Shown piece after piece: positions 41,307-46,864 of a stretch of DNA of 46,864 bases; position 1 is the first letter of the stretch; every line of letters begins with the position of its first letter. The notes under the pieces are model-generated. The model saw nothing but the letters and a program-made list of their open reading frames with translations, was not told where the DNA came from and ran no database searches. The stretch comes from an uncultured Lachnospiraceae bacterium (GTDB taxonomy: Bacteria; Bacillota; Clostridia; Lachnospirales; Lachnospiraceae), in NCBI GenBank assembly GCA_910587715.1, contig CAJUMV010000033.1, positions 1 through 46,864 of the forward strand, in the 5' to 3' direction. The position numbers and the translations under genes were made by a program.

Positions 41307-42383
41307 TTAGTAATAATTCGGAAACAGCAGTACGAAGGTCGTTCCCTCCCCCAGCCTGCTGTCCACGGAGACGGTGCCGCCATGGGCTTGTGCCACCGCC
41401 TTTACAAGCGCCAGACCAAGCCCGATTCCCTGTGTGTCCTGCGAATATCTGCTGCGATAAAACCGCTTGAAAATATGATGCAAATCCTCCGGGTGGATGC
41501 CGCTTCCATTATCCTTTACCGTAATGCGGACGGCGGACGGTGATTTCTCCCATGCCACCCAAATGCAGTCCCCGCTCTCCGTATGGTCGAGGGCATTTTT
41601 CACCAGATTGCCGAGCGCTTCCGCCATCCAGCTTCGGTCGCACCGGAAAGACAGCGACTCATCGCCCTCCGGCACAATCTGCTTTCCCTCCTGTCCCGCG
41701 CGGAACGCAAAACGTTTCCCCACCTCCGCCATAATTTCAGAAAGATTTTCCGTCTGTTTTTCGAGCACCATCGTTCCCGCGTCAAATTTTGTAATCTTTA
41801 AAAGGTTCTGCACCAGCGTCTCCATCCGGTCCAGCTCCCGCTCCGAAAGCTCCGTAAATTCCTGAATGGCGGCAAGCCTGTTTGTTTCCGCCTCCGTCTG
41901 CATAATGCCATTATAAATATTGAGAGCGGCAAGGGGCGTTTTCAACTGGTGGGAAATATCCGAGATGGTATTTTTGAGGAACTCACGCGACTGCCCTTCC
42001 TGCTGCGCCTGCGCATTTAAAATCGCCGCCAGCGAATTGACCTCATGGAAGAGCCGATAAAGCTCCCCCTCCTTATCGCAGGCAATGCGGGCGTCTTTGT
42101 CACCGGAGACAAACTCTCGAATCTGCGTTACGGCGTCCTCCAACAGCCTGTCCTGTTTCTGGAAATACCGGTAACAAACGCAGAGAACGGCGGTTCCCGC
42201 CAGAAGCGCACAGACCGGCGCGGCTATTAATGACATCTGTGTCACATTCTCAAGTTCCACGTCAATAACCATACCTCCGGCTCCCAAAACCACTGGCAGG
42301 GCTGAAACCAGAACGACCGCTGCCATACACAGGGTGATTTGCAAAAACAATCTTTTACTATCACGGTTTACAAATACTCTCAT
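41307..42383 (-). CDS. sensor histidine kinase, two-helix HAMP-like type
   Basis: 358 residues from ATG 42383 (MRVFVNRDSKRLF), chosen because GGAGAG lies 3-5 bases upstream; an ATG at 42401 and a TTG at 42413 are in frame. Two membrane helices lie near 15-35 and 52-72 with a very short outside loop. A linker, an H-box DISHQLKTPLAALN, N-box LGNLVKNALDH and G-boxes DNGSGIHPEDL and GIGLGLALVKAV follow. The short loop resembles intramembrane-sensing kinases that respond through a partner transporter. It is 42 bases after its OmpR-type regulator. Confidence 0.88.
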   Translation of the reverse strand: MRVFVNRDSKRLFLQITLCMAAVVLVSALPVVLGAGGMVIDVELENVTQMSLIAAPVCALLAGTAVLCVCYRYFQKQDRLLEDAVTQIREFVSGDKDARIACDKEGELYRLFHEVNSLAAILNAQAQQEGQSREFLKNTISDISHQLKTPLAALNIYNGIMQTEAETNRLAAIQEFTELSERELDRMETLVQNLLKITKFDAGTMVLEKQTENLSEIMAEVGKRFAFRAGQEGKQIVPEGDESLSFRCDRSWMAEALGNLVKNALDHTESGDCIWVAWEKSPSAVRITVKDNGSGIHPEDLHHIFKRFYRSRYSQDTQGIGLGLALVKAVAQAHGGTVSVDSRLGEGTTFVLLFPNYY

Positions 42384-42425
42384 TTTCTCTCCATTCCACA
42401 TTTGCTCTCTCAAATACCGCCCCTG

Positions 42426-43124
42426 TTATTTTTCCATCTTGTGCCCCGTACACCACTTATACCCCATCCCCCGAACGGTCACGATCTTCTCCGGCGCACC
42501 GGGGTCATCCTCTATTTTTATGCGCAGCCTGCGGATATACACCGCCAGCGTCTTATTCTCGATAAAGTTCTCCTCGCAGTCCCACAAAGCGGCAAGAATC
42601 TGCTCCGCCGAAAACACCCTGTCCGGATTTTCCATAAACAACTTAAGCAATCTGTACTCTCCGGAAGTCAATTCCAGCTTCACTCCCTCCTTACGTGCCT
42701 CCCCGCTCCGAAAATTCAAAGTAATGCCGTTTGCGGACAGTTCTTCCCCCGCCTTCATAAAATTTTCACTCCGGCGCAGCAACGCATGGATTCTGGACAA
42801 AAATACAGCCAGCTTGAAAGGCTTGGTAATATAGTCGTCCGCGCCGATATCCAGCCCCATAATCATGTCCGTCTCCTCATCCGCCGCCGTCAGGAACATA
42901 ATCGGCACCTTGGAAGTCTGCCGTATTTTTTCACATAGGGCAAAGCCCGTACCGTCCGGCAGCGCCACATCCAATATGACAAGATCGTATTTTCCAGCCG
43001 TCCAGAGCGTTTCCGCCTCCGCCATCGTGCGGGCGTTCTCTACCTCATAGCCCTCCTTTTTCAATGCGTACGTCAAACCGCTTATCAGACTTAAATCATC
43101 CTCTACAAAAAAGATATGTTTCAT
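42426..43124 (-). CDS. OmpR family response regulator
   Basis: 232 residues. Receiver with FFVEDDLSL, phosphosite D52 in LVILDVALPDG and K in ITKPFK; C-terminal winged helix (LTSGEYRLLKLFMENPDRVFS, TLAVYIRRLRIKIE). It is the first gene of the leftward set regulator, kinase, ATPase, permease and probably controls the exporter. Confidence 0.92.
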   Translation of the reverse strand: MKHIFFVEDDLSLISGLTYALKKEGYEVENARTMAEAETLWTAGKYDLVILDVALPDGTGFALCEKIRQTSKVPIMFLTAADEETDMIMGLDIGADDYITKPFKLAVFLSRIHALLRRSENFMKAGEELSANGITLNFRSGEARKEGVKLELTSGEYRLLKLFMENPDRVFSAEQILAALWDCEENFIENKTLAVYIRRLRIKIEDDPGAPEKIVTVRGMGYKWCTGHKMEK

Positions 43125-43291
43125 ATGCTGCCTTTTCCCTCCTGTATGATGGTAAGCTCCATTTTTTCATCATACTCGTTAACGCAGGCAAAAACAATCC
43201 CTTCCTCCGCCACATTTTATCCGCGCATAAACCGTATATAACCGCAGGCATCGGCATAAACTCATACTAACGATGGAAAGGAGGATCCGTC

Positions 43292-44269
43292 ATGTGTACC
43301 AGCATTGCCATGAATACCGAAGATTTTTACTTCGGACGCACAATGGATATCGAATATTCCTTTAATGAAAATGTGGTCTTTACGCCCAGAAACTATCCCA
43401 TTCCCTTTCGCAGAAACGGTACCCTGCGCAGACACTATGCTTTGCTTGGAATGGCAAGTGTGATGGAAGGATATCCGCTTTATGCGGAAGCGGTAAACGA
43501 GCGGGGACTTTGCATCGCCGGTCTGAATTTCCCCGACACTGCCTACTATCCGCCAAAAGAAGACCCCGTCAAACAGAATGTGTCGCCCTTCGAGCTGATT
43601 TTGTGGCTGTGCGCCAAATGCGCCTCCGTTACAGATGTAAAACAGCTTATGGAATCCACGCATCTAATCAATATTCCCTTTAACGACGACACGCCGCTGA
43701 CTCCTTTACATTGGCATATCGCGGACAGGGAGCGTTCTATTGTACTGGAATCCACCCAGAACGGTCTGGAAATTTATGACAACCCTGTCGGTGTGCTGAC
43801 AAATAACCCCGGCTTCAGCTTTCAGACAACGAATCTGTGCCAGTACATGAATCTGACCACATCCTGTCCGCAGAACTGTTTCAGCAATATAAAAAGCCTC
43901 GTCCCTTTCGGACAAGGCTTGGGCAGCTTCGGTCTGCCGGGTGATTTTTCTCCTGCTTCACGTTTTGTCAAGGCGGCATACCTTACCATGAATTCCGTCT
44001 GTGAAAAGGGAGAAATGAGCAGCGTCTCCCAGCTTTTTCACATTCTGGATTCCGTTTCCATGATTCGCGGCAGCGTTATCACAAGCCAAAAACTTTACGA
44101 CACCACCACTTATGCCTGCTGCATGAATGCCACAAAGGGCAGATACTATTACAAAACCTACACAAATTCCCAGCTTACCGCCGTTGACCTCCGCCGGGAA
44201 AATCTGGACGCGGACGCGCTGAAAACTTATCCCTTAGCGACGGAACCGCAAATCGCATGGGCAAACTGA
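43292..44269 (+). CDS. bile salt hydrolase / choloylglycine hydrolase
   Basis: 325 residues. The Ntn-hydrolase nucleophile Cys2 follows the initiator Met directly (MCTSIAMNT). Other active-site positions are visible: R16 and D19 in FGRTMDIE, N79 in AGLNFP, N171 in LTNNPGF and R224 in PASRF. It hydrolyses the amide bond of conjugated bile acids, or possibly penicillin V or N-acyl homologues, in the cytoplasm. Start follows AAAGGAGG. The gene converges on a chemotaxis-protein gene 14 bases away. It is strong evidence for life in the gut of an animal. Confidence 0.92.
   Translation: MCTSIAMNTEDFYFGRTMDIEYSFNENVVFTPRNYPIPFRRNGTLRRHYALLGMASVMEGYPLYAEAVNERGLCIAGLNFPDTAYYPPKEDPVKQNVSPFELILWLCAKCASVTDVKQLMESTHLINIPFNDDTPLTPLHWHIADRERSIVLESTQNGLEIYDNPVGVLTNNPGFSFQTTNLCQYMNLTTSCPQNCFSNIKSLVPFGQGLGSFGLPGDFSPASRFVKAAYLTMNSVCEKGEMSSVSQLFHILDSVSMIRGSVITSQKLYDTTTYACCMNATKGRYYYKTYTNSQLTAVDLRRENLDADALKTYPLATEPQIAWAN
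43891..43920 (-). terminator. intrinsic terminator on the antisense strand of the bile salt hydrolase gene
   Basis: AAGCCT with AGGCTT and GTCC with GGAC form a stem around CTTTC inside the coding sequence. On the minus strand it is followed by TTTTTATATT, giving a good terminator. The chemotaxis gene reads leftward towards it and has no T-run terminator of its own. Confidence 0.55.
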
Positions 44270-44284
44270 CAAGCCTTTGCCCAT
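44257..44284. repeat. hairpin spanning two convergent stop codons
   Basis: ATGGGCAAA and TTTGCCCAT form a perfect 9-bp stem covering the end of the bile salt hydrolase gene and touching the stop of the chemotaxis gene. It may protect both 3' ends; it has no T-run. Confidence 0.5.
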
Positions 44285-45966
44285 CAGCGTCTGCCGTTTC
44301 TCAGCCGGAAGGAACTAATCAGCTCCATCAGCATACTTGACTGGGACGACAGCTCCTCGCTCGCCGCCGCGCACTCCTGACTGGTCGCGGAGTTGTTCTC
44401 AACCACAGCGGAAATCTGCTCGACACCGGTGGAAACCTGCTCCATAGCCACGGTCTGTTTCTCCACCGCATCCACAACCTGCTCCATCCTTACCGTCACA
44501 TTTCCGGCAAGCTCGCCTGTCCGGTCCAGCGCCTCCGACACCTTGTCCATCACTCTTCCGCCCTCTTTGATTGTCGCGGCCGATCTCTCTATCAGCTCCT
44601 TCGTCGCCTTTGCCGCTTCATCCGATTTTGACGCAAGACTGCTGATTTCCTCCGCAACCACCGCAAAGCCTTTGCCCGCTGCGCCTGCTCTCGCCGCTTC
44701 CACAGCCGCGTTCAACGAGAGAATGTTAATCTGGAACGCAATATTTTCTATCGTCGCAATAATAGTGCCAATCTGCTTGGAGTCCTCAGCAATACGATCC
44801 ATCGACACACTCAGCTCCTTGACGCTCTCCATGCTGACGCCAAGCTGCGCGCCCGCCTGATTGACAAACTGTCCTGCCTCTGCCGCCGCGTCAGAGGTCG
44901 CCCTTGCACCTGCCGAAATATCTGCAATCGTAGTCGAAATTTCCGTAACAGCGCTCGCCTGCTCGGTCGCTCCCTGCGCCAAGGTCTGTGCGCTGGCGGA
45001 TACCTGTTCAGCCCCGTCGGACACATGCGATGCGCTTGCCGCAAACTGCCCCATCGTCTGATTCAATGCGCCCAGAATGCTGTCCAAAGATTTCTTAATT
45101 GCCAGAAAGTCTCCCATATAATTCTGCTGTGTCTCCTGCGTCAGATCACCCTTCGCTATAGCGCCCAGCACCTCTGATATCTCACCTATGTAAGCGCGCA
45201 GACTGCCAATCGTCCCCTCAAATATTTCACCCAGCAGTCCAATCTCGTCATTGGAGCATACGTCAATCTGCATCTGCTTCCCGTCAGCCAGTCCCAGTTC
45301 TCCCTTTTCCAATCTCTCAGCCGCCTGCGTGATCTTTGCGAGCGGTCCGGACACCCGTTTTTTCAAATAGCCGGTCAGGAAAATAATGCAGACAATGATT
45401 ACCACAATGCTGACCGCAACGACGTAGTTAATGATCCTCGCCGTTTCCTGCTCCGCTTCCGCAATGGAGATACCCGCGAAAATCAGACCGTCCACCGTAC
45501 CGTCCGCCGCCTTCGTGGGCACGTAAGAGCACAGATAGGTAGAACCCAGAATATCCGCTTCACCCACATAAGACTGCCCCTGCTTCAAAACGGTATCTAC
45601 CAGATTGTCAGCCAACTTCGTTCCCACTACACGCTCCCCGTTCTTGGTCACCGTGCTATAGGCTCTCATATCTCCCTTAAAAATGGTAAACTCGCAGCCC
45701 TGACGCTTTTTTAAACCATCCAGCACCTGATTCAGGTCGTCGCCCTCAGTCACCCGGGTCAGTTCATAGGCAAGCAGATTCGTGCCGTTCGTACAAATCT
45801 TTTCCTGCATACTCCTGACCAGGGAGTTGTACATATTCACACAGATAGCAACTGCAAAAACAACTGAAATCGCCTGCATGATTACAACCACGTTGCCGAC
45901 CTTTTTCCCGATGCGCTTCCGTTTTCTTCCGCCTTTTTTCCCTTCCATCATCTGTTCATTTCCCAT
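44284..45966 (-). CDS. methyl-accepting chemotaxis protein with single Cache domain
   Basis: 560 residues. A basic N-terminus, membrane helix about 24-45, an extracellular domain to about 180 of single-Cache type (YVGEADILGSTYLCSYVPTKAADGTVDGLIFAGIS), a second helix about 183-205, a HAMP domain and the signalling hairpin with the conserved tip EISSLASKSDEAAKATKELI. It passes ligand signals to CheA/CheW. No other chemotaxis or flagellar genes are in the window. Start follows GGTGGAG. Confidence 0.92.
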   Translation of the reverse strand: MGNEQMMEGKKGGRKRKRIGKKVGNVVVIMQAISVVFAVAICVNMYNSLVRSMQEKICTNGTNLLAYELTRVTEGDDLNQVLDGLKKRQGCEFTIFKGDMRAYSTVTKNGERVVGTKLADNLVDTVLKQGQSYVGEADILGSTYLCSYVPTKAADGTVDGLIFAGISIAEAEQETARIINYVVAVSIVVIIVCIIFLTGYLKKRVSGPLAKITQAAERLEKGELGLADGKQMQIDVCSNDEIGLLGEIFEGTIGSLRAYIGEISEVLGAIAKGDLTQETQQNYMGDFLAIKKSLDSILGALNQTMGQFAASASHVSDGAEQVSASAQTLAQGATEQASAVTEISTTIADISAGARATSDAAAEAGQFVNQAGAQLGVSMESVKELSVSMDRIAEDSKQIGTIIATIENIAFQINILSLNAAVEAARAGAAGKGFAVVAEEISSLASKSDEAAKATKELIERSAATIKEGGRVMDKVSEALDRTGELAGNVTVRMEQVVDAVEKQTVAMEQVSTGVEQISAVVENNSATSQECAAASEELSSQSSMLMELISSFRLRNGRR

Positions 45967-46040
45967 ATTTTTTCTCCACCTTTAAATAATAATACTGTCC
46001 GCGCAAGTCCGGATGTTCTTCTCCTGCACAGCTTGCATTC

Positions 46041-46068
46041 ATTGTATCATAAACGCGGGAAATTACAA
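46041..46068 (-). promoter_or_regulatory. possible promoter of the chemotaxis gene
   Basis: On the minus strand TTGTAA (46068-46063), a 16-bp spacer and TACAAT (46046-46041) lie about 75 bp before the start. Confidence 0.5.
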
Positions 46069-46113
46069 ATATGTTTTTTCTAAATCCCCGCCGCATATAA
46101 ACCTTGCTGCATA

Positions 46114-46788
46114 CTAAAATTCCGCGCTCATCAAAAAATCCGCCACATGCATCGTTTTAATTCCCTTATAATTGCCCCTGGCATACGCATCTGTCCGCAG
46201 CACATACTTCGGGTAATTATCCGGTATCTGAAGCAGCCTTTCGTACTCCCTTTTCTCTGTCTTTTCCGACTCCATCCTCTGCGTAACCTGAACATAGATC
46301 GTTTCATTCTGCCGGGACGCCACAAAATCTACTTCCCCCTCACCCATTTTTCCTATATATACCGTATATCCACGACGGCATAATTCCAGATAAACCACAT
46401 TTTCAAGGGCTGCCGCCACCGTGTCATCATGATAGCCCAAAACACTATATCGAAGCGAGATGTCCGCCAGATAAAACTTCCTCCTGACTATACTCCCTAA
46501 GATGCACCGCCGGGAAACCACCAAGCCGAATATAAGCCGCCAGCTCTTCGCGCTGATTCTCCAGTGGCGCATACCGCTTTTTAAAAGTAAGGTACTCCCC
46601 AAAAGACAAGGTATAAATCCGAAAGGCAACATATCTGCCCGTCAAGTAGGTAGATATCTCCGAAGACATCATTCTGGAATTAGATCCGGTTACATATAAA
46701 TCCACGTCAAAATCTGCCAACAACGAATTGACCACCCGTTCCCATCCCTCAATCTCCTGCATTTCATCCAGGAAAAAATAAGAAGCTG
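46114..46788 (-). pseudogene. DUF4143 ATPase, truncated and frameshifted
   Basis: Two frames hold parts of one protein. The upstream part (from about 46788 to 46445) gives YFFLDEMQEIEGWERVVN, DLYVTGSNSRMMSSE, YLTGRYVAFRIYTLSFGEY and LGGFPAVHLREYSQEE, the Walker B, sensor and following region of the AAA-type ATPase. The downstream part, in another frame (about 46490 to 46114), gives KFYLADISLRYSVLGY, ALENVVYLELCRRGYTVYIG and GEVDFVASRQNETIYVQVTQ, the DUF4143 C-terminal domain. About 100 middle residues are missing at the junction, and the Walker A N-terminus is absent, cut off by sequence that looks like the end of an insertion sequence. Not functional. Confidence 0.8.
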
Positions 46789-46864
46789 TACCAATAGATA
46801 AAAAGGTGTTATAATGAGGGTATGATACAGAAAAATGAGAGACGCAGGTATGCGAGCGATTTAA
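46789..46864 (+). mobile_element. probable left end of an insertion sequence
   Basis: The ATPase remnant stops at about 46788. Beyond it comes a consensus TATAAT at 46810-46815 and an ATG at 46822 opening MIQKNERRRYASDL, which runs off the window. The R-R-R-Y-x-S-D-L opening resembles the N-terminus of IS5/IS4-type transposases. The inverted repeat and target duplication cannot be seen because the window ends. Confidence 0.45.

Overview
The window looks like a chromosomal segment of a gut-dwelling member of the Firmicutes, most likely a Lachnospiraceae-type Clostridium relative. The grounds are strong AGGAGG ribosome binding sites, close relatives of Clostridia families, a bile salt hydrolase, paired BceAB-type and MacB-type exporters with their own two-component systems, and polar amino-acid ABC systems. 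No rRNA, tRNA, CRISPR array or complete mobile element was seen. The only mobile sign is the probable start of an insertion sequence at the extreme right end.

Layout. 1-5.8 kb: a nucleoside or ribosyl-compound locus (BMP-type lipoprotein, ADP-ribosylglycohydrolase-fold enzyme, ribokinase) divergent from an unusual LacI repressor fused to a PfkB kinase domain. 5.8-12 kb: a DUF4163/DUF3298 lipoprotein, a frameshifted GyrI-like protein, a DUF4422 protein and two divergent MATE exporters. 12-13.1 kb: a membrane-anchored LuxR regulator coupled to a MotA/ExbB-like membrane protein. 13.3-19.2 kb: two amino-acid ABC importers, one with a substrate-binding protein whose two lobes are in swapped order, separated by a zinc-ribbon protein with a BECR-nuclease-like tail. 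19.3-22.9 kb: a PocR hybrid histidine kinase with a two-receiver response regulator. 23-30.2 kb: a DHA3-type MFS exporter behind a leader with two tiny ORFs, a family 6 DNA glycosylase, a hydrolase remnant, a YxeA protein, an orphan nucleotidyltransferase, a PBECR4 protein, a PHP phosphoesterase and an MFS gene broken by an amber codon next to its AraC-type regulator.

30-35.5 kb: a BceAB-like exporter divergent from a LytTR/GHKL two-component pair, with three LytTR boxes between them. 35.4-38 kb: panC-panD-panS behind a long leader with its own promoter and an intrinsic terminator. 38.1-43.1 kb: a MacB/YknYZ-like exporter downstream of an OmpR-type regulator and kinase. 43.3-46 kb: bile salt hydrolase facing a methyl-accepting chemotaxis protein. 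46.1 kb to the end: a decayed DUF4143 ATPase cut by a probable insertion sequence.

The most notable points are the LacI-PfkB fusion with an altered kinase motif, the circularly permuted solute-binding protein, the two-peptide leader of the MFS exporter, the attenuator-like pan leader, and the MotA-like/LuxR membrane pair. All functional statements are inferred from sequence read by eye; no database search was possible.
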